In this document: piece by piece, positions 42,891 through 52,167 of the stretch
How the letters are laid out: each line of letters starts with the position of its first letter
Position numbering within the stretch: the first letter of the stretch is position 1
NCBI RefSeq assembly: GCF_028464065.1
Contig: NZ_CP116808.1
Span: 3,377,501 to 3,441,500 of the forward strand
Reading direction: 5' to 3'
Source: Saprospira sp. CCB-QB6
Lineage (GTDB): Bacteria; Bacteroidota; Bacteroidia; Chitinophagales; Saprospiraceae
DNA: 64,000 nt
Notes under the pieces: model-generated
Databases searched by the model: none
The model's input: only the letters and a program-made list of their open reading frames with translations
Told to the model about the DNA's origin: nothing
Made by a program: the position numbers and the translations under genes

Positions 42891-45574
42891 GCGCTGCCCA
42901 ACTTGCCATTCCGGTAGCTCTGTCCTATTTGGCTTTGCTCTTTATTTTGGCTTATTGGGCCAACCGAAGAGCAGAGAAGGGGAGGAGCTGGACCGATAAC
43001 CCTCTGGCCTATAGCCTGTCTTTAGCTGTATTTTGTACAGCCTGGACCTTCTACGGGAGTGTAGGGAAAGCAAGTAGTAGTGGTCCCGTTTTTCTGACTA
43101 CTTATCTCGGCCCGCTTTTGCTCTCGCCTGTTTGGTATTTGCTTTTGCGGCAGATGATTCGAGTATCCAAAAAACAAAGAATCAGTTCTATTGCCGACTT
43201 TATCTCGGCCCGTTACGGAAAAAGTGGTTTTTTGGGTGGTTTGGTTGCCTTTATTGCCTTTGCCTGTGTAGTGCCTTATATCTCTTTGCAGCTCAAAGCA
43301 ATTACGGTCAGTCTTAATATTCTCATTGGTTATGATCCCGCAACTACGGACTTTAGCCAGATGACTATTTTGGGCGATACGGCTTTTTTTATTGCAATCA
43401 TTCTAGCCATTTTTATCATCTTTTTTGGTACACAAAACCTAGATAGCAGTAAACGCCGAGATGGCCTCATGGCGGTAATCGTCTTTGAGTCTGTCTTTAA
43501 GTTGATCACCTTTTTGGTCCTTGGCTGCTACGTGGCTTATGGCCTCTACGATGGACCTGGAAGTATCTTTCAGGCGGCCTTAGAAAAAGAGGAATTGCGG
43601 CCCTTACTTACCCTAGAAGGGGGTGAGGATTTAGGTTATTGGGATTGGTCTTGGTTCATTCTTATCTCTATGTCGGCTATTTTGTTTTTGCCTCGGCAAT
43701 TTCAGGTGGCAGTTGTAGAAAATAGCAATGAAAAGCACTTAAAGATGGCGAGTTGGTTCTTTCCACTTTACCTATTGCTCATCAATCTCTTTGTTCCGCT
43801 AATTGCCATTGCTGGCTTACTCTATTTTGAGGGCCAAGCTTATGATGCGGATTCTTTTGTGCTTAGTCTGCCTTTGGCAGAGGGCCAAGATGCCTTGGCG
43901 CTGCTCTCTTTTTTGGGGGGCTTAGCTGCCGCTACAGGGATGATTATTATTGCGACTTTGGCCCTTTCGACTATGGTTACTAGCAATTTGTTGATTCCTA
44001 TATTGATTCGAACAAAGGCCATTGATTTGAATAAGGCCCAGCAGCTGAGTAGCAGTATTGTCTTTGCTCGGCGGGCTGCCGTTGCCTTTACTATTCTTTG
44101 GGCCTATATCTACTTTAAGATCATTGCCAACTCTACGCCTTTGGTCGATACGGGTTGGGTTTCTTTTGTGGGGATAGCCCAATTGGCCCCCGCTATGTTA
44201 GGAGGACTCTTCTGGCGCTCGGCTACCAAAATGGGGGCTAAAGCAGGAATTCTGGCGGGTTTTATGGTTTGGGGCGCTATGCTTCCGCTGCCAGCACTTT
44301 GGCCAGAATGGGCCAATTTATTGGCCGATAGCGAACAGCATCCCGTTCCTAGAGCCGCCTTTTGGAGCTTACTAACAAATCTTATTTTTTATGTGGGGGT
44401 CTCGCTGAGAAGTAAGCCCTCTTCTTTGGAGCTGACACAGGCAGCCCTCTTTATTGATGATGAGGACCACTCGCCTTTTGCCGAGCCCGATGAAGATGAC
44501 CATAGCCAAATCCTCAATCACGATATTGTGGCCCTTTTGAGCCGCTTTATGAGTGAACAGGCCCTAGAGTGGGCCCAACAGTTCTTTGAAGAAAAAGGAA
44601 TCGCTTATCAACCGATGAGCTTAGCGAATAATCAATTTATTCAGGCGGCCGAAAATACCCTAGGTGGAGTGCTCGGTACTGCCTCTGCTCGAGCAATCTT
44701 TGCCAGTATGGTCAAGCAAAAGCCTATAGGACAAAAGCAGCTCTTTAAGATGTTGCAAGAGACCGAGGCCTTGTTGCGCTATACTCGAGAAATTGAAAGT
44801 AAATCGGCCATTTTGCAGCGCACCCAAGCCGAACTCCAACAAGCCAATGAACAACTCAAAGAATTGGCCCAGATGAAAGACGATTTTGTAAGTACCGTAA
44901 CTCATGAGTTGCGCACCCCGCTTACCTCTATCCAATCGCTGAGTCAAATCCTCAAAGAGCGGAAAGATAGTCTGCCCGCTGAACGACAAGCCCAGTTTCT
45001 GGCTGTCATCTTTAAGGAGAGCCAACGCTTAGGCCGCCTCATTGATGAAGTTTTGGATTTTCAGCGCTTGGAACAACGCAAAATGAGCTTTAGCTACTCC
45101 CGCTTTTTAGTCCAAGAATTACTCTCTGATGTCTTACTGATTTTGGAAGAGTCGATTAGCCAAAATGGGGTGGATGTAGATAATAAATTAGAACAACTAC
45201 GGCCCAACTATATTATTGAGGCTGATTATGATAGATTAAAACAGGTATTGATTAACCTGATTTCTAACGCCATTAAGTTTAAGCAGGCCAAACGACCACT
45301 TAGAATACAAATTGATGCGGAGAAAAATGGCAAAGAGCTGATTTTCTCGGTTTCAGATAATGGCATTGGAATCCCCAATGAGCTGCACCAATCTATTTTC
45401 GAGCAGTTTAAACAAGGGCAAATGCCCAGCCGCGACAAGCCCAAGGGCAGCGGCCTAGGGCTTGCCATCTGCAAGAGAATTATTGAGCAGCATCGGGGCC
45501 ATATTTGGTTGAGTAGTCAACCCAATTTTGGCTCTACCTTTTATTTCTCCTTACCGCTAACAACAAAAAAATGA
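42887..45574 (+). CDS. Sensor histidine kinase with sodium:solute symporter input domain (CrbS/CbrA type)
   Basis: 895 residues. Residues 1-510 form a symporter-like domain of about 13 helices. A short region and a coiled coil (TQAELQQANEQLKELAQMKD) lead to the DHp domain, with the phosphorylated His at residue 673 in THELRTPLTS. The ATPase domain has DNGIGIPNE and GSGLGLAICKRI. In Vibrio and Pseudomonas, CrbS-type kinases control acs and acetate use (known). Here the kinase is followed by a receiver-only regulator (4-base overlap) and the acs gene, which fits. The symporter domain may sense or carry the acid. Confidence 0.93.
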   Translation: MSAAQLAIPVALSYLALLFILAYWANRRAEKGRSWTDNPLAYSLSLAVFCTAWTFYGSVGKASSSGPVFLTTYLGPLLLSPVWYLLLRQMIRVSKKQRISSIADFISARYGKSGFLGGLVAFIAFACVVPYISLQLKAITVSLNILIGYDPATTDFSQMTILGDTAFFIAIILAIFIIFFGTQNLDSSKRRDGLMAVIVFESVFKLITFLVLGCYVAYGLYDGPGSIFQAALEKEELRPLLTLEGGEDLGYWDWSWFILISMSAILFLPRQFQVAVVENSNEKHLKMASWFFPLYLLLINLFVPLIAIAGLLYFEGQAYDADSFVLSLPLAEGQDALALLSFLGGLAAATGMIIIATLALSTMVTSNLLIPILIRTKAIDLNKAQQLSSSIVFARRAAVAFTILWAYIYFKIIANSTPLVDTGWVSFVGIAQLAPAMLGGLFWRSATKMGAKAGILAGFMVWGAMLPLPALWPEWANLLADSEQHPVPRAAFWSLLTNLIFYVGVSLRSKPSSLELTQAALFIDDEDHSPFAEPDEDDHSQILNHDIVALLSRFMSEQALEWAQQFFEEKGIAYQPMSLANNQFIQAAENTLGGVLGTASARAIFASMVKQKPIGQKQLFKMLQETEALLRYTREIESKSAILQRTQAELQQANEQLKELAQMKDDFVSTVTHELRTPLTSIQSLSQILKERKDSLPAERQAQFLAVIFKESQRLGRLIDEVLDFQRLEQRKMSFSYSRFLVQELLSDVLLILEESISQNGVDVDNKLEQLRPNYIIEADYDRLKQVLINLISNAIKFKQAKRPLRIQIDAEKNGKELIFSVSDNGIGIPNELHQSIFEQFKQGQMPSRDKPKGSGLGLAICKRIIEQHRGHIWLSSQPNFGSTFYFSLPLTTKK

Positions 45575-45939
45575 ACGCTAAAATCTTAATCGTCGATGAT
45601 GAAAGCAGCATCCGACTAGCCCTAGAGTTTTTGATGCAGGACCAAGGCTATGAGGTGGCGACCGCCGCCAATGGCCAAGAAGGCCTTGAAAAAGTAGCCG
45701 AATTTGGTCCCGACCTGATTATTCTAGATGTGATGATGCCCATTATGGACGGCTTGGAAATGGCTAAAGAAATGCGCGCTCAAGGGCTAGCCCCCGAAGC
45801 CGTGATTCTTTTCCTGACCGCCAAAGGCCAAGAACAAGACCGATTGGCTGGCTATGCCCATGGCGGCGATGCCTACCTCGCCAAACCTTTCGAAAACCAA
45901 GGCTTGGTGGAGCTTATCGCCGATATGCTCGAAGACTAA
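45571..45939 (+). CDS. Receiver-only response regulator
   Basis: 122 residues, a single CheY-like domain: acidic pair DD at 9-10, phosphoacceptor Asp53 in ILDVMMPIMDG, FLTAKG and the Lys in YLAKPF. It has no DNA-binding output domain, unlike CrbR of proteobacteria, so control of acs must be indirect or through protein contact. Its ATG overlaps the kinase stop codon by 4 bases. Confidence 0.94.
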   Translation: MNAKILIVDDESSIRLALEFLMQDQGYEVATAANGQEGLEKVAEFGPDLIILDVMMPIMDGLEMAKEMRAQGLAPEAVILFLTAKGQEQDRLAGYAHGGDAYLAKPFENQGLVELIADMLED

Positions 45940-45959
45940 ACCCCACTTTTGCAGTGGAC

Positions 45960-46100
45960 AGGCGGCGAAGCCGCCGCAGGCTGAGGGATGGAAAGTGGTG
46001 CGGCAAAGCCGCAGACCGCAGCCAGCTTGCTGGCGAAGGGCCGAGCAGAACTGCGAGCCACGACACAGCCCGACCCGAGCCAAAGGCGAGGGGCAGCCCC
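45960..46100 (-). repeat. GC-rich intergenic element, copy 15 (reverse)
   Basis: AGGCGGCGAAGCCGCCGCAG, GGCTGAGGG, GTGCGGCAAAGCCGCAGACC, variable hairpin GCCAGCTTGCTGGC, AGGGCCGAGCAGAACTGCGAG and GGGGCAGCCCC. It lies between the regulator and acs, 48 bases before the acs start. Confidence 0.85.
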
Positions 46101-46147
46101 AAAAAAAGAATTTAAAATTTCACTTACCTGACAAAATAGTTTCTAAT

Positions 46148-48049
46148 ATGGAACACCAAATCAACAGCTGGGAAGAATACGAAAAAGTATATGCAGAAAG
46201 CGTAGCTAATCCAGAGGCTTTTTGGGCCAATGTGGCCGAAAGTTTTTCATGGAAAAAGAAGTGGGATAATGTCCTTTCTTGGAATTTTGAAGGCCCCGAT
46301 GTCAAATGGTTTGAGGGAGCCGAATTGAATATTACGGAGAACTGCCTAGATCGTCATTTGGCGGAAAGAGGCGATCAGACCGCAATTATTTGGGAACCCA
46401 ACGGACCGAAAACCCCTGAAGTTCGATTGACTTACAAAGAGCTACACGCTAAGGTTTGCCAAATGGCGAATGTGCTCAAGTCTTATGGCGTGGTGAAGGG
46501 CGATCGGGTTTGTTTGTATATGCCTATGATTCCCGAATTGGCGATTGCTACCTTGGCTTGTGCTCGTATTGGGGCCATTCACTCGGTGGTTTTTGCTGGT
46601 TTTTCCGCTAATGCTTTGGCCGATCGTATCAATGATGCGCAAGCCAAGGTGGTCCTTACTGCCGATGGCTCTTTGCGTGGTGCCAAAGTGATTCCTTTGA
46701 AGGATATTGCCGATGAGGCTTTGAGCCATTGCCCTTGTGTAGAAACCGTATTGGTGGCTAAGCGCTGCGATAAGTTTTGCCATATGCAAGAGGGTCGCGA
46801 TGTTTGGTTGAAAGAGGCGATGGATGCGGCGAGCACCGATTGTCCCGCCGAAACCATGAGCGCAGAAGATATGCTCTTTATCCTCTATACTTCGGGCTCT
46901 ACGGGTACCCCTAAAGGAGTGGTACATACTAGCGCGGGCTATATGGTGTATGCCTATTATAGCTTTATCAATGTTTTTCAGTATCAACAAAATGACATCT
47001 ATTGGTGTACGGCAGATATTGGATGGATTACTGGCCATACTTATATCGTTTATGGTCCTTTGTTGGCTGGTGCTACTACCGTTATGTTTGAGGGCGTTCC
47101 CACCTGGCCCGATGCTGGCCGCTTCTGGGCGATCTGCGATAAATATGAGGTGAATCAATTCTATACCGCCCCCACTGCTATCCGCGCTTTGATGGCTAAA
47201 GGCCTAGAATATGTAGCTCCTTACCGCTTGAGTTCACTCAAGGTTTTGGGTTCGGTTGGAGAGCCGATCAATGAAGAGGCTTGGCAATGGTACAATAAGT
47301 ACATCGGTAAGAGCCAATGCCCCATTGTAGACACTTGGTGGCAAACGGAAACAGGCGGAATCATGATTTCTCCTTTGCCCAATATTACCCCCCTCAAACC
47401 AACCTATGCCACTCGTCCCTTGCCCGGTATTCAACCCTGCTTGCTCGATGCCGATGGCAATGAATTGACCGAAAACAATATTGAAGGCCTCTTGGCCATC
47501 AAGTTCCCTTGGCCCTCTATGTTGCGCACCACTTATGGCGATCACGATCGCTGTAAACAGGTGTACTTCTCTATGTTTGAAGGCAAATACTTTACAGGAG
47601 ATGGCGCCAAACGCGATGCCGATGGCAATTATCGCATTATTGGCCGCGTAGATGATGTAATCAATGTTTCTGGCCACCGCCTAGGTACTGCCGAGCTCGA
47701 AAATGTGATCAATGAGCACGATATTATCGTAGAATCTGCCGTAGTGGGCTACCCGCATGAGATTAAAGGCCAAGGTATTTTTGCCTTCGTCATTATTCAA
47801 GAGGAATGTAGCCAAGAAGCCCTAGAGGCCGAACTCAAAGAACTTATCAATACCGAAATTGGCCCCATCGCCAAACCCGACCGCATTCAGGTGGTTTCTG
47901 GCCTTCCCAAAACCCGATCGGGCAAAATTATGCGCCGTATCCTCCGCAAAATCGCTAGCGGTGATGTGAGCAATCTCGGAGATACCTCTACTTTACTCGA
48001 CCCCTCTGTGGTGGAAGAAATCAAAGAAGCTGTACTCGGAACAGTATAA
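46148..48049 (+). CDS. acs: Acetyl-CoA synthetase (acetate-CoA ligase)
   Basis: 633 residues from MEHQINSWEEYEKVY, the normal length. A frame open from 45854 only reads through the GC-rich element and is rejected. Motifs: YTSGSTGTPKGVVHTSAGY (AMP binding), DTWWQTETGG, SGHRLGTAELE and the C-terminal KTRSGKIMRRIL, whose Lys is the acetylated control site in this family. It activates acetate with ATP and CoA. The upstream kinase-regulator pair and symporter operon make an acetate uptake and use locus. Confidence 0.96.
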   Translation: MEHQINSWEEYEKVYAESVANPEAFWANVAESFSWKKKWDNVLSWNFEGPDVKWFEGAELNITENCLDRHLAERGDQTAIIWEPNGPKTPEVRLTYKELHAKVCQMANVLKSYGVVKGDRVCLYMPMIPELAIATLACARIGAIHSVVFAGFSANALADRINDAQAKVVLTADGSLRGAKVIPLKDIADEALSHCPCVETVLVAKRCDKFCHMQEGRDVWLKEAMDAASTDCPAETMSAEDMLFILYTSGSTGTPKGVVHTSAGYMVYAYYSFINVFQYQQNDIYWCTADIGWITGHTYIVYGPLLAGATTVMFEGVPTWPDAGRFWAICDKYEVNQFYTAPTAIRALMAKGLEYVAPYRLSSLKVLGSVGEPINEEAWQWYNKYIGKSQCPIVDTWWQTETGGIMISPLPNITPLKPTYATRPLPGIQPCLLDADGNELTENNIEGLLAIKFPWPSMLRTTYGDHDRCKQVYFSMFEGKYFTGDGAKRDADGNYRIIGRVDDVINVSGHRLGTAELENVINEHDIIVESAVVGYPHEIKGQGIFAFVIIQEECSQEALEAELKELINTEIGPIAKPDRIQVVSGLPKTRSGKIMRRILRKIASGDVSNLGDTSTLLDPSVVEEIKEAVLGTV

Positions 48050-48083
48050 GTTCCATAGATTTTAATCTTTGTAATTAGTTGTA

Positions 48084-48117
48084 AAGCCATGTAGTCTGGA
48101 ACTGCATGGCTTTTTTG
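48084..48117 (+). terminator. Rho-independent terminator of acs
   Basis: AAGCCATGTAG...ACTGCATGGCTTTTTT, 35 bases behind the stop. Confidence 0.85.
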
Positions 48118-48144
48118 GTAACTATTTTTCTGATTTTGGTTTTT

Positions 48145-48443
48145 GGGGCGTTACTCCTTTCAGTCGTCGAACTGCGCCCTAAAGGGCTTGTTGTCGCTGC
48201 GGCTTCGCCTTGCGGCGGTTACTCCCTTTGGTCGTCGAACTGCGAACTAAAGTTCTTGTTGTCGTTTACTTCGTCGAACTGGCGCCTCTTTGAGGCTGGT
48301 TGTCACAGCTCGCTGCTGTTTTGGGGCCTCCGCTGCGGCTTTGCCTTGCGGCGCTACGTTCCGCAGCTCGCTATTCGCTCGGCCCTGCGGCGGCTTTGCC
48401 GCCTTGGTCTGGCCTGACGGCCACTGCTGCACATCGCTAGGCC
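48145..48443 (+). repeat. GC-rich intergenic element, copy 16 (forward, extended head)
   Basis: Three head segments containing TCGTCGAACTG (CAGTCGTCGAACTGCGCCCT, TGGTCGTCGAACTGCGAAC, CTTCGTCGAACTGGCGCCTC) precede a complete element from about 48323. That has CTCCGCTGCGGC, CAGCTCGCTATTCGCTCGG, variable hairpin GGCGGCTTTGCCGCC, GGTCTGGCCTGACGGCCA and CATCGCTAGGCC. It opens composite locus 2. Confidence 0.85.
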
Positions 48444-48655
48444 TGCGGCCCTTCGGGCCTGCTACATGGGGCTGTAGGTTAAAACCTACAGCAAGCAAGG
48501 TATTGCTCCGCAATATTTTTTATGAAATGCGGGTTGAAACCCGCATTGATTTAAATCTTTTGGCCTTAGAACTGGCTGTTTTCCTCTACGTATATGGGCT
48601 GAAGGTTTTAACCTTCGGCCCATTTTATTAGGCTTTGCATGGCTTCCCTTTTTGC
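48444..48655 (+). repeat. Chain of paired hairpins in composite locus 2
   Basis: CTGTAGGTTAAAACCTACAG, GGTATTGCTCCGCAATATT, GCGGGTTGAAACCCGC and GGGCTGAAGGTTTTAACCTT with GGCCC. At the same positions in locus 3 the stems are CTGTGGGTTAACACCCACAG, GGTATCGCTTTGCGATGCC and GAGGGTTAAAACCCTC: different bases, pairing kept. Confidence 0.85.
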
Positions 48656-49770
48656 TGTGGGTTTCAACCCACAGGCCAATAGGATATAAATTTTCCTCCT
48701 AGGGCCAAGGCCCTTTCACCCATCTCCAATGAAGCCTGTAGGTTTCAACCCACAGGCCAATAGGATATAAATTTTCCTCCTAGGGCCAAGGCCCTTTCAC
48801 CCATCTTCAATGAAGCCTGTAGGTTTCAACCCACAGGCCAATAGGATATAAATTTTCCTCCTAGGGCCAAGGCCCTTTCACCCATCTCCAATGAAGCCTG
48901 TAGGTTTCAACCCACAGGCCAATAGGATATAAATTTTCCTCCTAGGGCCAAGGCCCTTTCACCCATCTTCAATGAAGCCTGTAGGTTTCAACCCACAGGC
49001 CAATAGGATATAAATTTTCCCCCTAGGGCCAAGGCCCTTTCGCCCATCTCCAATGAAGCCTTTAGGTTTCAACCCACAGGCCAATAGGATATAAATTTTC
49101 CTCCTAGGGCCAAGGCCCTTTCACCCATCTTCAATGAAGCCTGTAGGTTTCAACCCACAGGCCAATAGGATATAAATTTTCCTCCTAGGGCCAAGGCCCT
49201 TTCACCCATCTCCAATGAAGCCTGTAGGTTTCAACCCACAGGCCAATAGGATATAAATTTTCCTCCTAGGGCCAAGGCCCTTTCACCCATCTTCAATGAA
49301 GCCTGTAGGTTTCAACCCACAGGCCAATAGGATATAAATTTTCCCCCTAGGGCCAAGGCCCTTTCGCCCATCTCCAATGAAGCCTTTAGGTTTCAACCCA
49401 CAGGCCAATAGGATATAAATTTTCCTCCTAGGGCCAAGGCCCTTTCACCCATCTTCAATGAAGCCTGTAGGTTTCAACCCACAGGCCAATAGGATATAAA
49501 TTTTCCTCCTAGGGCCAAGGCCCTTTCGCCCATCTTCAATTAAGCCTTTAGGTTTCAACCCACAGGCCGATATGATATAAATTTTCCTCCTAGGGCCAAG
49601 GCCCTTTCACCCATCTCCAATGAAGCCTTTAGGTTTCAACCCACAGGCCGATATGATATAAATTTTCCTCCTAGGGCCAAGGCCCTTTCACCCATCTCCA
49701 ATGAAGCCTTTAGGTTTCAACCCACAGGCCAATAGGATATAAATTTCCCCCCTAGGGCCAAGGCCCTAGG
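48656..49770 (+). repeat. 81-bp tandem array, 14 units
   Basis: GTTTCAACCC recurs at 48661 and every 81 bases to 49714 without a length change. Each unit has the palindrome TGTAGGTTTCAACCCACAG, GGCCAATAGGATATAAATTT and the hairpin CCTAGGGCCAAGGCCCT. Units alternate CATCTCC/CATCTTC, and a variant (TTTCGCCC) recurs 324 bases apart (49021, 49345), so blocks of four units were copied. Loci 1 and 3 hold a single unit. Confidence 0.95.
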
Positions 49771-50109
49771 CTATTGAATCTGTCATCCCCTCCTGCGAGG
49801 GGATTTGTCTTTCCCCCTAAGCTTGAACAGTTAAGCAAACAAGATCTTCAATAAACTTCTTTCTCTTTCTCTTGAAACATAAGAATTAGGAGCTAGGAGC
49901 CAAGACCGAAAATTTCGTCTGGGCCTAGTGAATCAATAGGGCCAAACAAAAAGCCCCCTCGAAGGAGGGGGCGACTATTACTATTAGCCTAGGGGCTTGC
50001 CCCTAGGGTAAAATGAGAAGGGCTTAAATACAACCATATCCAATATTTCGCTGCTAAGCAAGCTTAGCTAATTTGTAGTAGGGTGGGTCCAGAAAAAAAA
50101 GATAGGGCC
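49771..50109 (+). repeat. 339-bp noncoding module, copy 2
   Basis: Nearly identical to 57981-58319 and of exactly the same length. It contains hairpins CCCCTCCTGCGAGGGG, GCCCCCTCGAAGGAGGGGGC and CCTAGGGGCTTGCCCCTAGG, and the stretch CCAATATTTCGCTGCTAAGC. It has no ORF with plausible coding character. Confidence 0.93.
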
Positions 50110-50490
50110 TTAGACAGCCTCCCCAAGCTAATTGTAATTTGCAGATTGGGCTGGGCGTCACGCCCAAGCTAATTGTAATTTGCAGATTGGGCTGGGCGTC
50201 ACGCCCACGCTAATTGTAATTTGCAGATTGGGCTGGGCGTCACGCCCACGCTAATTGTAATTTGCAGATTGGGCTGGGCGTCACGCCCACGCTAATTGTA
50301 ATTCGCAGATTGGGCTGGGCGTCACGCCCACGCTAATTGTAATTCGCAGATTAGCTGGGGGAATCCCCCCAGCTAAATGTAATGATGCAGATGCCTTGGG
50401 GGAATCCCCCTAGCTAAATGTAATGATGCAGATGCCTTGGGGGAATCCCCCTAGCTAAATGTAAGGATGCAGTCGCCTAGGGACAAGCCC
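50110..50490 (+). repeat. 41-bp tandem array 2 (9 units)
   Basis: Units start near 50129 and repeat at 41 bases (one step of 40). Five have the core GGGCTGGGCGTCACGCCC, one has GCTGGGGGAATCCCCCCAGC, and the last units have CTTGGGGGAATCCCCCTAG and a GCCTAGGGACAAGCCCCTAGGC variant. The linker is CTAATTGTAATTTGCAGATT in the first part and GCTAAATGTAATGATGCAGA in the last. Confidence 0.93.
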
Positions 50491-50727
50491 CTAGGCTAAT
50501 CAAATAGAGTCAGCCCTCTGCGAGGGCCTCAACTGCTGATATAGACGCTCTTGCTAAGTCATTCTAGCAGCGAAGGTCCTTATCCAAAGGCCCTCTTTAG
50601 AGGGCTGTCTGAAAAAGTTAGCCTAGGGGCTTGTCCCTAGGCGCAGGAAAGGGGCCGCAGGAAAAGCAAGCCCCCCAACAACAAAAAAGGCCCAAACCCC
50701 TCGGTTTGGACCTGTTCGATCGCTATG
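50491..50727. other. Noncoding tail of composite locus 2
   Basis: It contains CCTCTGCGAGGG-type and GCCTAGGGGCTTGTCCCTAGGC hairpins and CCAAACCCCTCGGTTTGG (50692-50710), which on the minus strand may terminate hsdS. No gene is seen. Confidence 0.6.
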
Positions 50728-51954
50728 CTATTTCCCCTCATAAAAGTAGGCCTGCAATAAGGCCCCAAATAAATCCTCCGCCGATTGCTGGGCCGACTGA
50801 ATGAGCGCCTTTTGCCGCTCTATCCGCTCTACCAATTGCGCAAATTGCTGCTGTAAAGGAAGTGGAGGGAGGGCAACAGACAAAGAAAGAAACCCTTTTT
50901 TAGAAATATTTTTCATACTCCCACTTGTTCCAGTTGCAATCTGTTGTAGTGTTAGCATAAAACTTTCCATAGAGATTGCCTTAGCTAACCAAATAGTAGA
51001 ATGCTCTTTATCCCCTTTTTCAGTCATCCATAATCGATCAGGTAAATAAAGGTTGTCATAATCCTCTTTTATATAAGCAGATTTCCCAACCAATTCGGAC
51101 GTATTCATTCTACTAATAATAATACTACCTGCTTTAGGATTTAATTTGGCTCTAGAGAGCTCTTCATCTTTAATTACTTTAGCTTCTAATGGATTAAAAG
51201 CTCCAGAATAAACACAACTGGTTTTTAATATCCCTTTACGTTCTTTAGAGTAAGTCGTATCAGTTGAATTAACAGATGTTCCTGCATTTAATTTCTTAAT
51301 CAGCTCCCCTAACTTCACGACCTCCCAGCCCTTAGGATTGAGCACAGGATCCCCAAACATATCCAGAAAGCTGGCCGCCAGCAAACGATCATAATCCGCT
51401 AGGCTTTGGGCCAAGGCCTGTCGAAGCTTATCCGCTCGATCGAGCTGGGCCGCTATGGCCTTTTGCGCTGGTAAGGGGGGGAGGGGGATGGAAACCTCCT
51501 TTAAGTACCTTGTTAATTGGAGATTTATAATACCAGTTGTTTTATTCTGGTACAGGTTAGTAAGCCCTACCTTATGAATATAAAACAAATAGTAGAACAA
51601 GAACTTCTGATCTAATTTCTGATCATTTTTAGCTCTTAATATAGATGTAAAATTATTGCACAAATAAGTGCCTTCTTCTTTGAAGAAAACAACCCGTCCA
51701 ACAGGCTGCTTGGGGCTTCCTCCAGACTTTTCTATAATTACATCTCTTTTGCGTAGCTGCTTTTTCTCGACTTTGGTTTCTGGAATATCTCGATATGCTA
51801 CACCTTTCGTTAAATCAACTTTACCTTCATTGGTAAAATTGGTAGTGCGAATTACACCTATTTTTCTATCTGTTGGGTCTGTTCCCCATTCCCCTGAAAT
51901 AGGTTTTGTCAGTACCTCCCCCAGCTTTACCTTTTTCCAATCTCTCTTCTTCAT
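50728..51954 (-). CDS. hsdS: Type I restriction-modification specificity subunit
   Basis: 408 residues in the usual S-subunit plan. The first target-recognition domain (1-165) ends at the conserved helix PLPPLPAQKAIAAQLDRADK. The second (210-370) starts NPKGWEVVKLGELI and ends PLPLQQQFAQLVERIERQKA. The recognition domains are more AT-rich than the helical spacers, as expected from exchange of specificity. It sets the DNA target of the HsdM/HsdR complex. It is the last gene of the set, 213 bases behind hsdM with a GC-rich element between. Confidence 0.95.
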   Translation of the reverse strand: MKKRDWKKVKLGEVLTKPISGEWGTDPTDRKIGVIRTTNFTNEGKVDLTKGVAYRDIPETKVEKKQLRKRDVIIEKSGGSPKQPVGRVVFFKEEGTYLCNNFTSILRAKNDQKLDQKFLFYYLFYIHKVGLTNLYQNKTTGIINLQLTRYLKEVSIPLPPLPAQKAIAAQLDRADKLRQALAQSLADYDRLLAASFLDMFGDPVLNPKGWEVVKLGELIKKLNAGTSVNSTDTTYSKERKGILKTSCVYSGAFNPLEAKVIKDEELSRAKLNPKAGSIIISRMNTSELVGKSAYIKEDYDNLYLPDRLWMTEKGDKEHSTIWLAKAISMESFMLTLQQIATGTSGSMKNISKKGFLSLSVALPPLPLQQQFAQLVERIERQKALIQSAQQSAEDLFGALLQAYFYEGK

Positions 51955-52031
51955 TTCTTTGATTTATTTGGCTAAACAATTGGGCCTCAGCGGCAAGGGG
52001 GCGCAGCCCCCTTGGGCCCGTTAGGGCCATT

Positions 52032-52160
52032 GGCCCAGCGCTGCGGAGCGGGTGGCCGTCAGGCCAGACCAAGGCGGCGCAGCCGCCGCAGGGCCGAGCG
52101 AATAGCGAGCTGCGGAACGTAGCGCCCGCCGCCCCAAATTGAAGGGCGGCCGCGGGCCCC
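52032..52160 (-). repeat. GC-rich intergenic element, copy 17 (reverse)
   Basis: GGCCCAGCGCTGCGGAGCGG, GTGGCCGTCAGGCCAGACC, variable hairpin GGCGGCGCAGCCGCC, AGGGCCGAGCGAATAGCGAG, CGCCCGCCGCCC...GGGCGGC and GGGCCCC. It starts 7 bases behind the hsdM stop and splits the hsdM-hsdS transcript. Confidence 0.85.
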
Positions 52161-52167
52161 AAAAGCA

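Noticed and set aside
46442-47158. Antisense ORF of 238 codons within acs
   Set aside because: The acs frame has every family motif over its full length; the antisense frame shows no domain and is a composition effect.
48145-50490. Integron cassette array with attC sites
   Set aside because: No integrase gene, no cassette ORFs between the palindromes, and unit length is constant.
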